In this document: one piece after another, positions 19,245 through 28,090 of the stretch
Layout of the letters: each line of letters opens with the position of its first letter
How positions within the stretch are numbered: position 1 is the stretch's first letter
Origin: Methylobacterium aquaticum
GTDB taxonomy: Bacteria > Pseudomonadota > Alphaproteobacteria > Rhizobiales > Beijerinckiaceae
Reading direction: 5' to 3'
Assembly: GCF_016804325.1 (NCBI RefSeq)
Contig: NZ_CP043627.1
Coordinates: 478,001 to 542,000, forward strand
Length of the DNA: 64,000 bases
Made by a program: the position numbers and the translations under genes
The notes under the pieces: generated by a model
Told to the model about the DNA's origin: nothing
The model's input: only the letters and a program-made list of their open reading frames with translations
The model's database searches: none

Positions 19245-19777
19245 GGACGTTCCTCCCGGGCGGGGGGCAGATCGAAGACCAGGCAGGTGGTGCTGGCGGT
19301 GGCGCAGAGCCGGCCGGCCGCGTCGGTGAGGCTCGCCTCGGCCACGGCCTGGCGGCGCCCGGCATGGACCACCCGGCCGGTCGCCGTGACGGTGCCGGAG
19401 ACCTCCGTCACCGCCCGCAGGTAGTTCACCTTGATCTCGAGCGTGGTGTAGCCGCGCCCGGCCGGCAGGGTGCTGTGGACGGCGCAGCCCATGACGCTGT
19501 CGAGCAACGTCGCCAGCGCGCCGCCATGGACGCTGCCGATCGGGTTGTAGAGGTATTCGCCCGCCGGCATCCGCATCGTCACCCGGCCGGGCTCGGCCTC
19601 GGCCAGCGTGATGCCCATCAGCGCCACGATCGGCGGCGGCGGCACCGCGCCGGCAATCAGCGCCCGCAGGAAATCGAGCCCGGCGAGCCCCTGCCCGGCC
19701 TTGGCGATCGCCCGCGGATCGGACCAGGTCACGCGGCGCTCCCGCAAAGGCGCTTCCGGAACCGCGCTGGATTCCAT
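19241..19777 (-). CDS. PaaI-type hotdog-fold acyl-CoA thioesterase
   Basis: A 178-residue hotdog protein. The family signature is NPIGSVHGGALATLLDSVMGCA, where the HGG loop and the downstream Asp line the active site. Later strands read TLEIKVNYLRAV and GRVVHAGRRQAVAEASLTD. It should hydrolyse acyl- or aryl-CoA to free CoA. The start at ATG 19777 is set by AAGGAGG about 5-6 bases before it. It is the first gene of a two-gene leftward unit with the atypical SDR and is divergent from a TetR regulator, a layout typical of inducible degradation of an organic acid or its CoA ester. Confidence 0.85.
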   Translation of the reverse strand: MESSAVPEAPLRERRVTWSDPRAIAKAGQGLAGLDFLRALIAGAVPPPPIVALMGITLAEAEPGRVTMRMPAGEYLYNPIGSVHGGALATLLDSVMGCAVHSTLPAGRGYTTLEIKVNYLRAVTEVSGTVTATGRVVHAGRRQAVAEASLTDAAGRLCATASTTCLVFDLPPAREERP

Positions 19778-19797
19778 GCTCCCTCCTTCTGACATGA

Positions 19798-19822
19798 CAT
19801 CAATCATGATACGATATTGATG
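19798..19822. promoter_or_regulatory. Operator-like inverted repeat between thioesterase and TetR genes
   Basis: CATCAAT (19798-19804) and ATTGATG (19816-19822) form 7-bp arms around an 11-base AT-rich core in the 84-base divergent gap. The site is well placed for the TetR protein at 19862 to repress both directions. Confidence 0.6.
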
Positions 19823-19861
19823 ATCGTCGTCCTCAATGAAGTCAACGGAGCGGATCGCAGG

Positions 19862-20401
19862 ATGCGGGTGACGCGCGAGCAGGTCCAGGAGAACCGGCGC
19901 CGGATCCTCGAGGCGGCCGGCCGCCTCTTTCGCGAGAAGGGGTTCGCCGCCGTGACGGTGGCCGAGGTGATGGAGGCCGCCGGCCTGACCCATGGCGGCT
20001 TCTACGGCCACTTCGCCTCGAAGGAGGATCTCGCCGCCCAGGCCCTGGCCCAGGCGCTGGCGCCCGCGCCGCGGGAGCCCGGAAAGGCGCAGGATCTCGC
20101 CGGTTTCGTCGCCGCCTACCTGTCGGCGTCGCACCGCGACCGGCCGGGCAGCGGCTGCGCGCTGGCGGCGCTCGGCAGCGAGGCGGCGCGCCAGCCGGCC
20201 CCCGTGCGACGCGCCTTTACGGAAGGGGTGGAGGCGCGGCTCGCCCGGATGCAGGAGGCCATGCCCGACCGCGACCGGGCGGCAGCGCTCGCAGCGATCT
20301 CCCAGCTCGTCGGCGCCGTGATGCTCGCCCGGGCGGTGGACGATCCCGCCCTGTCCGACGAGATCCTGGCGGCCGGGCGGGGAGCGCTCACGGAAGCTTG
20401 A
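19862..20401 (+). CDS. TetR family transcriptional regulator
   Basis: A 179-residue repressor. The N-terminal helix-turn-helix reads RILEAAGRLFREKGFAAVTV, then AEVMEAAGLTHGGFYGHFASKEDL, the TetR signature. The C-terminal half is a ligand-binding helical domain with Cys in RPGSGCALAAL, as in the AcrR/NemR-like subgroup. ATG 19862 (MRVTREQVQENR) is preferred over an in-frame ATG at 19817, which lies inside the palindromic operator. It is divergent from the thioesterase-SDR pair, which it most likely controls along with itself. Confidence 0.93.
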   Translation: MRVTREQVQENRRRILEAAGRLFREKGFAAVTVAEVMEAAGLTHGGFYGHFASKEDLAAQALAQALAPAPREPGKAQDLAGFVAAYLSASHRDRPGSGCALAALGSEAARQPAPVRRAFTEGVEARLARMQEAMPDRDRAAALAAISQLVGAVMLARAVDDPALSDEILAAGRGALTEA

Positions 20402-20470
20402 GGCAGGCCGGCAGGCTTTTGGTAACCCTCGCGTGACCATCCTGGGGGGCGTCCTTGCCCGAGGCCGGTG

Positions 20471-22285
20471 ATGGTGTTGCGTGTTGCGTTTCCGTACCTG
20501 CCCTCGGCGGCGGTCCTGGCCTGGATGGTCGGCACCGGGCTCGCCGTCGCGGCCGAATCCCCGGTCCCGCTGCCGCCCGGGTCGGTGCCGGGCCAGTCTC
20601 CCCAGGCCCAGGCCGCCCAACCTCAGAATCCGCCCGTTCCGCCGGCCCAGGTCGAGCCCGCCCGGCGCGAGGTGACGAATACGCCCGATCCCCTGCCGGG
20701 CGGCGCGACGCCGCTGCCGGTCGGCCCGATCAAGCCCGGCGCCGCCCCGAAGACGGGCGATGCCAAGCCGGCCGAACCAAAGCCGGCCGAGCCCAGACCC
20801 GCCGAGCCCAAGGTGGCCGAACCCAAACCGGCCGACGGGAAGCCGAGCCCGAAAAAGGTCTCGCGCGAGTTGCCGCCGCTGGTGGTGGCGCGGATGTCGC
20901 AGGACACGACCCCGACCCTGACCCCGGCGACCTTCCTCGACACCCTGCGGGCGGCCGAGCGCTACCAGGCGCTGGTCGAGGCCGGGGGCTGGCCGTCCCT
21001 GCCGGCCGACCTCTCGGTGAAGCCCGGCGAGCGCAACCCGGCGATCCCGCTGCTGCGGCGCCATCTCGTCCTGACCGAGGATCTGGCCCCCGGCGGCCCG
21101 GAGACCGACCAGCTCGATCCCGGCCTCGTCGCGGCGCTCAAGCGCTACCAGTCCCGGCACAACCTGCCCGAGACCGGGCTGCTGGGCCGCCAGACCGTGG
21201 CCGCCCTCAACGTGCCCGCAGGCGTGCGCCAGCGCCAGCTCTCGGCCTCCGCCAACCGGTTGATCGGATCGAGCTTCCCGTTCGGCGAGCGCTACGTGGT
21301 GGTCAACATCCCCTCGGCCGCGGTCGAGGCGGTGGATCACGGCAGCGTGGCGCGCCGCTACGTCGCGGTGGTGGGCAAGCCCGAGCGCGCCTCGCCGTCG
21401 GTCGAGACGAAGATCACGAACATCAACTTCAACCCGACCTGGACCGTGCCGGTGTCCCTCATCAAGAAGGACATCATCCCGCACATGCGCAAGGATCCGG
21501 GCTACCTCGCCAAGATGCATATCCGCATGCTCGACGCCCAGGGCCAGGAGGTGCAGCCGACCGCCGTCGACTGGTCGACCGAGCGGGCGGTGAACTACAC
21601 CCTGCGCCAGGATCCGGGCTTCGACAACTCGCTCGGCCAGGTGCGGATCGACATGCCGAACCGCCACGCGGTCTACATGCACGACACGCCGTCGAAGGGG
21701 CTGTTCTCCCGCGACGTGCGCTTCCACTCCTCGGGCTGCGTGCGCGTCGCCGACGTGAAGGCGCTGGTCGGCTGGCTGCTCGACGGCACGCCGGGCCCGA
21801 ACGGCGCCGGCTCGGCCTGGGGGCCGATGGAGATCGAGACCGGCATCGCCACCGGCGAGCGCCGCGACATCAAGCTGGCGAAGCCCATTCCGGTGACCTT
21901 CGTCTATCTCACCGGCTACGCCACCCCGGACGGCCGGGTGCATTTTCGCGACGACGTCTACGGCCTCGATACCGGCAAGGACACGGGCAAGCCGGCCGAT
22001 GTCGCGGTGACCGGGGCCCTGCCCAAGCCGGGGACCGCCAAGCCGGGGACCTCAAAGCCTGCGGCAGGCACCGCGGGGCAACCCGGGGCCGCGGCCGCCC
22101 AACCCGCCGTGACCAAGCCCGCGGCCGCGAAGCCCGCCGGAACCAAGCCCGCGGCCGCCAAGGCTCCGCCGGCCGGGAAGGTCCCGGCGACGGAGCAGCC
22201 GGCGCCGAAACCCGCCGCCAAGGCCCGGCCGGCCGAAAAGCCGGCGCCGGCTGCCGAGAGCCGGAAAGCCGACTCGCCGACCTGA
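20471..22285 (+). CDS. Periplasmic L,D-transpeptidase with peptidoglycan-binding domain
   Basis: A 604-residue YcbB-like enzyme that makes 3-3 cross-links in peptidoglycan. It has a signal peptide (about 1-27, ending AVAAES), a Pro/Ala/Lys linker (to about 135), and a peptidoglycan-binding helical domain (DPGLVAALKRYQSRHNLPETG). The YkuD catalytic domain (about 280-440) follows, with the essential Cys in RFHSSGCVRVAD and the upstream His region (MHDTPSKGLFSRDVRFH). A second long Ala/Lys/Pro tail (about 500-604) follows the domain and may interact with the wall. ATG 20471 is used; GTG 20468 is adjacent. Repeat RA copy 1 lies 124 bases downstream. Confidence 0.93.
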   Translation: MVLRVAFPYLPSAAVLAWMVGTGLAVAAESPVPLPPGSVPGQSPQAQAAQPQNPPVPPAQVEPARREVTNTPDPLPGGATPLPVGPIKPGAAPKTGDAKPAEPKPAEPRPAEPKVAEPKPADGKPSPKKVSRELPPLVVARMSQDTTPTLTPATFLDTLRAAERYQALVEAGGWPSLPADLSVKPGERNPAIPLLRRHLVLTEDLAPGGPETDQLDPGLVAALKRYQSRHNLPETGLLGRQTVAALNVPAGVRQRQLSASANRLIGSSFPFGERYVVVNIPSAAVEAVDHGSVARRYVAVVGKPERASPSVETKITNINFNPTWTVPVSLIKKDIIPHMRKDPGYLAKMHIRMLDAQGQEVQPTAVDWSTERAVNYTLRQDPGFDNSLGQVRIDMPNRHAVYMHDTPSKGLFSRDVRFHSSGCVRVADVKALVGWLLDGTPGPNGAGSAWGPMEIETGIATGERRDIKLAKPIPVTFVYLTGYATPDGRVHFRDDVYGLDTGKDTGKPADVAVTGALPKPGTAKPGTSKPAAGTAGQPGAAAAQPAVTKPAAAKPAGTKPAAAKAPPAGKVPATEQPAPKPAAKARPAEKPAPAAESRKADSPT

Positions 22286-22925
22286 CCCGGTACGGCAGTG
22301 CTCGGAGCCGGAGCCCCTGCCCGTCCAGACCAAGGCGGAACGCAACCGCTTCGTCCTGCATCGTCAGCGGTTACGGATCCCTGGTTGCGCCGCGAGGCCC
22401 GGGGAATGATACCAACGGTCATTGGAAACGACCTTTGGTTCCGTTCTCGAATTTTCGTCAAGCCTCTGGCTTGGCATAGACAATTCGAGATGGCTCAATG
22501 GCCCGATGCGTCAGCATCTTGGGCCATTGGTATGACATCGACGGTGTCGAGCCGTCGGCCAACTCGAACAGGGTCTCCACCTGACGCGTTACCGTGCCGC
22601 CCGACCGCGTGGACGGGCCGCGACGGGCGGATGAGCCGTCGCCGCCCCTGCCGGCCGAGACCACGGCTGGGTCGAGCCGTCATGTCCGGGGACCGACGGC
22701 GGGCGGGAAAGAATCCGGCTCTCGCGCGCGAGGCGGATTCCCTGCGTGGCCTCGCCAATATACACAAGCTGAGTATATATCATTCAGACATTCCTGTGAC
22801 ACCTCGTGCCCGAGACGGTGCACGAGGCACGCCCGGTGCGCGCTCCCTGCCCGACAGCGTTCCGCGACCAGGCGTCGAGCAGCCATGCAGCACCACCCCG
22901 TCCCGCGACGCGCGACACCCCGACG
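22286..22925. other. Intergenic region holding repeat RA copy 1 and the tadG-like promoter
   Basis: 640 bases without a gene. It contains structured repeat RA1 (22409-22533). An AT-richer stretch at 22755-22800 probably holds the promoter of the rightward TadG-like gene. Open frames on the minus strand read through the repeat and are not supported. Confidence 0.5.
22409..22533 (+). repeat. Structured interspersed repeat RA, copy 1
   Basis: A 125-bp element with outer arms ATACCAA (22409-22415) and TTGGTAT (22527-22533). Inside are three hairpins. GGTC/GACC is at 22417-22433. CTCGAATT/AATTCGAG at 22446-22489 encloses AAGCC-TCT-GGCTT. GGCCC-ATGC/GCAT-GGGCC lies at 22500-22525. It closely matches copy 2 at 57577-57702 and is more distantly related to copy 3 at 50355-50483. 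It follows the L,D-transpeptidase gene in the same direction. Confidence 0.88.
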
Positions 22926-24299
22926 ATGACGTCGTTTCCCGGCGCCCACCCGCCTCGCCATTTCGCGCGCGACAGCAGCGGGACCTTCCTCGTCGCCTTC
23001 GCGGTCGCCCTGCCGGTCCTGCTCGGATCGGTGAGCGCAGCCGTCGAGTACAGCCGCCTGCTCTACCGCAAGAGCCAGTTGCAGAGCGCCGCCGATGCCG
23101 GGGTGCTGGCCGGCGCCAACATGCTCAAGCTCGCCAATGCGGACGAGGCCTCGGTGGCGAGCATCGCCCGGCAGACGATCGAGGCGCAGGCGCGGAGCCC
23201 GGCCGACCGCAGCAGCGGCATCGTGGTCACGGTCGGCGACCGGCGCAGCTCGGTATCGACGGTGATCGAGGAGACGGTGCCCTCGCTCATGGGCAAGCTG
23301 CTCAGCCTGCCCTCCACCACCCTGATCGTCCGGGCGACGGCGCAGCTCGTCGGCTCGGTCCGGCTGTGCCTGCTCGCCCTCGACCCCTCGGCCAAGGGCG
23401 CCTTCGACCTCGAGAAGAAGGCGCAGATCACCGCCGAGGGCTGTTCGCTCTACTCGAACTCCACCAGTCCGAGCGGCATCCAGGGCAGGGACAGCGCGAC
23501 GGCCCGGGCGCTCTCGATCTGCTCGGCGGGCGGCTTCGACGGGGCGAAGGCCCTGTTCACCCCGGCGCCGATCACCGATTGCGCGCCGATCGGCGATCCG
23601 CTGAAGGACCGCCCGCTGCCGGCGCCGGACGTGAACTGCGTGATCCTGGGGCCGTGGGTCAACCCGCTCGCGAAGGCGCCCCCAGGCCCTCCCAACGTGG
23701 TGACGGGGATCGTCACCCTCGATCCCGGCACCTATTGCGGCGGCCTGCGCATCACCGAGACCGCGAATGTCCGGCTCCGCGCCGGGACCTACGTGATGAA
23801 GGACGGCCCGCTGATCGTCGACAAGAAGGCGAGCGTGTCGGGCGAGGGGGTCGGGTTCTTCTTCACCGGCGACAGGGGCGGGATGCTGTTCGACAAGGAC
23901 ACCACGGTCAGCCTCACCGCGCCGACGAGCGGCCTGATGGCCGGCCTGCTGATGGCCGAGAGCCGGACCGTCGCCAGTCCCGTCCCCGTCCCGATCGACA
24001 CCGCCATCACGCCGCCGCCGCCTCCCCCGCCGGGCGGCGCCAAGGCGATGCGGGAATACCGCATCATCAGCGACAATGCCCGCACGATGCTGGGGACGAT
24101 CTACCTGCCGGCGGGCCGGCTCGTCATCGACAGCAGCCGCCCGGTCGCCGACCAATCGGCCTATACGGTGATCGTGGCGCGGCAGGTCAACCTCTACGAG
24201 GGGCCGAACCTGACTCTCAACGCCAATTACGGCGCGACCTCGGTGCCGGTCCCGGACGGTGTCGGACCGAGATCGGGCCAGGCGGCGCTCCGGAACTGA
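22926..24299 (+). CDS. TadG-like pilus-assembly/surface protein
   Basis: A 457-residue protein. Its N-terminus matches the TadE/TadG group: a short basic leader, then a hydrophobic helix (FLVAFAVALPVLLGSVSAAVE) and YSRLLYRKSQLQSAADAGVLAGAN, the family's signature for membrane-anchored pilus-assembly proteins. The rest is a periplasmic, beta-rich region with a Pro run (PPPPPPPGG at about 360). TadG proteins normally act with Flp pilus systems; no other tad gene is nearby, so this is an orphan. ATG 22926 (MTSFPGAHPP) is used. It converges with the YeiH gene, 6 bases away. Confidence 0.85.
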   Translation: MTSFPGAHPPRHFARDSSGTFLVAFAVALPVLLGSVSAAVEYSRLLYRKSQLQSAADAGVLAGANMLKLANADEASVASIARQTIEAQARSPADRSSGIVVTVGDRRSSVSTVIEETVPSLMGKLLSLPSTTLIVRATAQLVGSVRLCLLALDPSAKGAFDLEKKAQITAEGCSLYSNSTSPSGIQGRDSATARALSICSAGGFDGAKALFTPAPITDCAPIGDPLKDRPLPAPDVNCVILGPWVNPLAKAPPGPPNVVTGIVTLDPGTYCGGLRITETANVRLRAGTYVMKDGPLIVDKKASVSGEGVGFFFTGDRGGMLFDKDTTVSLTAPTSGLMAGLLMAESRTVASPVPVPIDTAITPPPPPPPGGAKAMREYRIISDNARTMLGTIYLPAGRLVIDSSRPVADQSAYTVIVARQVNLYEGPNLTLNANYGATSVPVPDGVGPRSGQAALRN

Positions 24300-24305
24300 A
24301 CGCCG

Positions 24306-25352
24306 TCAGGAGATGCCCAGTCCCCGCACCAGGGCGATGCTGACGAGGAGGAGCACCGCCAGGGAGGCGGTGACCGCGAGCGTCACCCGGCCGCCGACCC
24401 GGGCCACCACCCGCACGTCGACGCCCAGCCCCAGAGCCGCCATGGCGATCACCGTGAGGATGCCGGCGACGCGCGTGAGCGGCGCGAGCGCCGCGTCGGG
24501 AACGAGGCCGAGCGAGCGGGCGGTGGCCAGCACCAGGAAGCCGAGGATGAACCACGGCACCAGCTTGAAGAAGCCGAGCCTCTTTCGCGCCCCGGCCGCC
24601 GCACCGGGCTCGTCGCGCAGGCGCGGGGCGAGCAGCGACAGGCCGAGCACCACGGGCCCGAGCATCAGCACCCGCACGAGCTTGACCAGCGTGCCGACCT
24701 GGGTGCTGACGAGGCTCACCGGCACGGTGGCGGCGAGCACCTGCGGCACCGCATAGACCGTGAGGCCGGCGAGCACGCCGTACTCGGTCGGGTTGGTGCC
24801 GAGCAGCGGAATCAGGAGCGGCAGGCCGAGCACCACCAGCACGCCCAGGATCGCCGTGAAGGCGATCGAGGAGGCGACGTCGTCGCCCTTCGCCCCGATC
24901 ACCGGGGCCACCGCGGCGATGGCCGAGTTGCCGCAGATCGCGTTGCCGCAGGCGATCAGGATCGACATCCGGGCCGGCAGCCCGAGCAGGCGGCCGATGC
25001 CGTAGCTGGCGGCGAGCGCGATCACCACGGTGGCGACGATGCCGGTGAGCAGGGCCGGCCCCGAGGCGACGAGGGCCTTGAGACTGATCGAGGCGCCGAG
25101 CAGCATCACGGCGACCTCCAGGAGCTGCTTGGCGCTGAAGGCGATGCCGATGCGCCAGCGCGGCCCCGGCTCCCAGACCGAGCGGATCGCGATGCCGGCG
25201 AGGATCGCGATCACCAGCGCCTCGACATAGGGGTGGTGGACGAGGTGCTCCTCCGCCGCCTGGACCAGGCTCGCCGCCGCCGTGACGACGACGCAGAGGG
25301 TGAGGCCGGGCAGGACCGCGACGGCGGTCCGCCCCAACGTGTCAGGCCGCAT
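24306..25352 (-). CDS. YeiH/UPF0324 family membrane transporter
   Basis: A 348-residue inner-membrane protein of the YeiH (Cons_hypoth698) family, with about ten hydrophobic helices. Characteristic parts are VEALVIAILAGIAIRSVWEPG near the N-terminus, ARMSILIACGNAICGNSAIAAVAP (a conserved family segment), and STQVGTLVKLVRVLMLGPVVL. Members are annotated as putative sulfate exporters, but the substrate is not proven for most. The stop faces the TadG-like stop across a 6-base gap, so the pair must share or read through terminators. Confidence 0.9.
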   Translation of the reverse strand: MRPDTLGRTAVAVLPGLTLCVVVTAAASLVQAAEEHLVHHPYVEALVIAILAGIAIRSVWEPGPRWRIGIAFSAKQLLEVAVMLLGASISLKALVASGPALLTGIVATVVIALAASYGIGRLLGLPARMSILIACGNAICGNSAIAAVAPVIGAKGDDVASSIAFTAILGVLVVLGLPLLIPLLGTNPTEYGVLAGLTVYAVPQVLAATVPVSLVSTQVGTLVKLVRVLMLGPVVLGLSLLAPRLRDEPGAAAGARKRLGFFKLVPWFILGFLVLATARSLGLVPDAALAPLTRVAGILTVIAMAALGLGVDVRVVARVGGRVTLAVTASLAVLLLVSIALVRGLGIS

Positions 25353-25412
25353 CGCCGGGCATGCTCGTGAAGGAGGGAGGGCGCGGGCTCCCGCCGCGCG
25401 TCGCGGGAGGTC

Positions 25413-25733
25413 TCACGGACGGAAGCTCGTGCCGATGCCGGTCCGCGGCCTCTGGCCGAGCCAGAGCAGGACCAGGCCGAGGAGGACGGCGATCGGGGCC
25501 GCCGGCGAGAGGGTGAAGGGCAGGCCGAGGAGCTTCCACAGGGTCGGCTGCCCGCCCTCGGCCATCGCCTGGAGGTTCGCGGCCCGGTCCTTCATCAACG
25601 CCACCGCGACGTCGCTGACCGAGGTGACGAGCACCGCGTTGTTGGCGATCGAGCGGGCGCCGTCATAGACGATCCCGACGAAGCCGGCGGCGAGAAGCAG
25701 AAGGCCGAGGCTGCGGCACAGGAAGCGGATCAT
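25413..25733 (-). CDS. Small two-helix membrane protein
   Basis: A 106-residue protein with two predicted membrane helices (about 4-24, SLGLLLLAAGFVGIVYDG; and 78-96, APIAVLLGLVLLWLG) joined by a soluble loop. It resembles small uncharacterised membrane proteins found across Rhizobiales that start with a similar FVxxVxDGARSIA segment. Function is unknown. ATG 25733 (MIRFLCRSLG) is chosen because the longer frame to 25934 is Arg-rich and lacks family features. It lies 60 bases upstream of the YeiH gene in the same direction and may share its promoter. Confidence 0.72.
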   Translation of the reverse strand: MIRFLCRSLGLLLLAAGFVGIVYDGARSIANNAVLVTSVSDVAVALMKDRAANLQAMAEGGQPTLWKLLGLPFTLSPAAPIAVLLGLVLLWLGQRPRTGIGTSFRP

Positions 25734-25912
25734 CCAGGGCTCCGGACCGCGCCCCGGGCGGGACGCACGCGACCTTGAGTAGAGAGAGCCCCCGGCCCGC
25801 GCAAGCTTGAGCGCGGCATCGTGGCAGGGTGTTCCGGGGTGGGTTGATCCCGGCCGCCCCCGCGTGCCACGGCGCTCACGACCGACAAGGTCAGCGGTCC
25901 GAGGAGATCGGC

Positions 25913-26626
25913 ATGAACGGCAGGACGGGCGCACGGCCGGAACTGGTGATCTTCGATTGCGACGGCGTGCTGGTGGACAGCGAGCCGATCAGCCTCGCGC
26001 GCCTGACGGAGAACCTTCGGCGCATCGGCGTGCCGATCGACCTCGCCACGGTGGCCCGCCGCTTCACCGGCACCAGCATGACCTCGATCATGGCGCATGT
26101 CGCCGCCGATTACGGCGTGCCGACGCCCGAGGGCTTCGTCGACGCGGTGCGGGCCGACACCCTGCGGGCCTTCGATGCCGAGCTGCAGGCCATCGCCGGC
26201 GTGAGCGCGGTGCTGGCGACGATGCCCGACCGGCGCTGCGTCGCGTCGAGCAGCGACCCGCAGCGCCTGCGCCACGCGCTCTCGCTCACCGGGCTCCTGG
26301 ACCACTTCGACGGCCACGTGTTCAGCGCCACCATGGTGGCGCGGGGCAAGCCGTTCCCGGACCTCTTTCTCTACGCCGCCGAGCAGATGGGGGTGGCGCC
26401 CGGGCGTTGCGTGGTGATCGAGGACAGCGTGCCGGGCGTCACCGCGGCGCGGGCCGCCGGCATGCCGGTGCTGGGCTTCTGCGGCGGCGGCCACTGGGCC
26501 CACGACCGGGCCGGAGCGGACCTTTTGGCCGCAGGGGCGCTCCGGGTCTTCGACGAATTCGCCACCCTGCCCCATCTTCTGGAAAACTGGGATCCGGTGG
26601 AGACCGGGGACGCCGCGTCCCGTTGA
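25913..26626 (+). CDS. HAD-superfamily phosphatase/phosphoglucomutase-like
   Basis: A 237-residue haloacid-dehalogenase hydrolase. Motif I is FDCDGVLVDSEP (nucleophile Asp and acid/base Asp). Motif II Ser is in CVASSSDPQR, motif III is the Lys of GKPFPDLFL, and motif IV is EDSVPGVTAARAAGM. The helical cap after motif I, with RRIGVPIDL, matches the beta-phosphoglucomutase/GS1 subgroup, whose members act on phosphosugars or nucleotides. GAGGAG precedes ATG 25913 by 7 bases. The next gene, an FMN reductase, follows after 139 bases and need not be related. Confidence 0.92.
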   Translation: MNGRTGARPELVIFDCDGVLVDSEPISLARLTENLRRIGVPIDLATVARRFTGTSMTSIMAHVAADYGVPTPEGFVDAVRADTLRAFDAELQAIAGVSAVLATMPDRRCVASSSDPQRLRHALSLTGLLDHFDGHVFSATMVARGKPFPDLFLYAAEQMGVAPGRCVVIEDSVPGVTAARAAGMPVLGFCGGGHWAHDRAGADLLAAGALRVFDEFATLPHLLENWDPVETGDAASR

Positions 26627-26765
26627 GGGACGGGGAGCCCTGGCACCGGTTTCGCATCGACTTGCCGCGCGCCCGGCCCTTGCGGGGCGGACGCGACCGG
26701 CCGAGATCCGCCCTGAAGACCGTTCCAGATTCCCGTCGCCCTGACCGAGCCAACCGGAGCCCGCC

Positions 26766-27344
26766 GTGAGACCAGCCCGCATCGTCGCCTTCTCGGGCAA
26801 CGTCCGCCGCCCGTCCCGGACCCGCGTGCTGGTGGAGGCCGTCGCCGCCGAGCTCGCCCGCCGCCGTCCGATCGACCTGAAGGTCTACGACCTCGCCGAG
26901 ATCGGCACCGGGCTCGGCGTCACATCCCGGCAGGCCCTGCCCCTACCGATCGGCCACATGATCGAGGCGATGGAGGGCGCCGACGGGCTGATCGTCGGCT
27001 CGCCGGTGCATAACGGCTCCTATTCGGGCCTGTTCAAGCACGTGATCGATTTCCTCGACCCCGCGTCGCTCGCCGGCAAGCCGGTGGCGATCACCGCGAC
27101 CGGCGGCGGCCCGCGCCACGCCCTGATGGTCGAGCACCAGTTGCGCCCGCTCTTCGGTTTCTTCACCGCCCATGTGGCGCCGACCGCGGTCTATGCCGGC
27201 GAGGCGGAGATCGCGGACGGAGCGGTCAGCGATCCGCGGGTGGCCGAGCGGGTCGCGGCGGCGGCGGGCGAACTCGCCCATCTCCTCGACGTGGCGGAGG
27301 CGGCCAGGCGCGCCGGGGGCGGCCGGGCGGTGGCGGGGTTGTAG
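26766..27344 (+). CDS. NADPH-dependent FMN reductase (MsuE/SsuE-like)
   Basis: A 192-residue flavodoxin-fold reductase that supplies reduced FMN to a monooxygenase. The phosphate-binding loop is FSGNVRRPSRTR, and the family motif reads SPVHNGSYSGLFKHVIDFL. GGGPRHALMVEHQLRPLFGFF is also typical of the MsuE/SsuE sulfonate-use group. No alkanesulfonate monooxygenase gene is nearby, so its partner must be elsewhere. The start is GTG 26766. Downstream is a 745-base region with no gene. Confidence 0.88.
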   Translation: MRPARIVAFSGNVRRPSRTRVLVEAVAAELARRRPIDLKVYDLAEIGTGLGVTSRQALPLPIGHMIEAMEGADGLIVGSPVHNGSYSGLFKHVIDFLDPASLAGKPVAITATGGGPRHALMVEHQLRPLFGFFTAHVAPTAVYAGEAEIADGAVSDPRVAERVAAAAGELAHLLDVAEAARRAGGGRAVAGL

Positions 27345-28090
27345 GATCACCGCGCGATCGACCGGGAGCCCTGTCCGATCTTCGTTGCACCACCGCCCAC
27401 GACAGCGGCCTGACGCCGCGCGTCGCAACCGGCGCAGGCCTCTTCGCCGCGCCGCCCGACGCGGGTCCGGCCGTCGACGCCATCGGCAACCGTCCCGTCG
27501 GCGCCGGATTCACGCCGGTCTCGGCCATTCCCTCACATCGACGCGCGTGAGCGATGTCCGGCCGAGATCCCGGATCCATGCCGGCCAATCCCGGATCGTC
27601 GCGTGCGATCCCGAGACGTTCGATCGCCCCGCCGGGATATTTTGCCGCGACTTGATCCGACAGGCGATCCGGCCCATTCGCCAGCGTCGCCAAATTTCTT
27701 GCATCCTCGATTTCTCCGACACGATACTTCCAGAAATATTCATTGCATAAACATACCAATCACAGTCCCCGGACACCCATTCAGACAATGCGGTGCTGCG
27801 GCGCAGTACACCACAGATATCCGCGCTCTTCTTGCGAGATCCAGGGTCGGATATCGATTCTACGCGTTTAGGAGATTTTTCAGAACTAAAAAATATCGAA
27901 AGCTAGGATGGTAGCGCTTCCATTTTAATCAACACTGGTCTCCACGATCCTGGAACACATGCTCCGGCATCCTGCCTTTGCCCGTTTGATAGGCATATAA
28001 ATCGCCCATTTGACGGATTTAGTCGGAAAATAAACTTTCGTTTAAGGTTCACTCAGCAAGGGTTCGTCCATAAGTCCAAGGGCAGGAAAC
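27345..28090. other. Long AT-richer intergenic region before a chemoreceptor gene
   Basis: The first 300 bases are GC-rich with no supported gene. From about 27640 to 28085 the DNA is distinctly AT-richer, likely the promoter and leader of the chemoreceptor at 28091. Small frames here (for example, around 27603-27914) have no family features. No riboswitch was recognised. Confidence 0.4.

Noticed and set aside
19241..21943. 900-residue minus-strand frame across the TetR and L,D-transpeptidase genes
   Set aside because: It is a shadow of real genes on the other strand, His/Arg/Gly-rich, with only the last 178 residues (thioesterase) being real.
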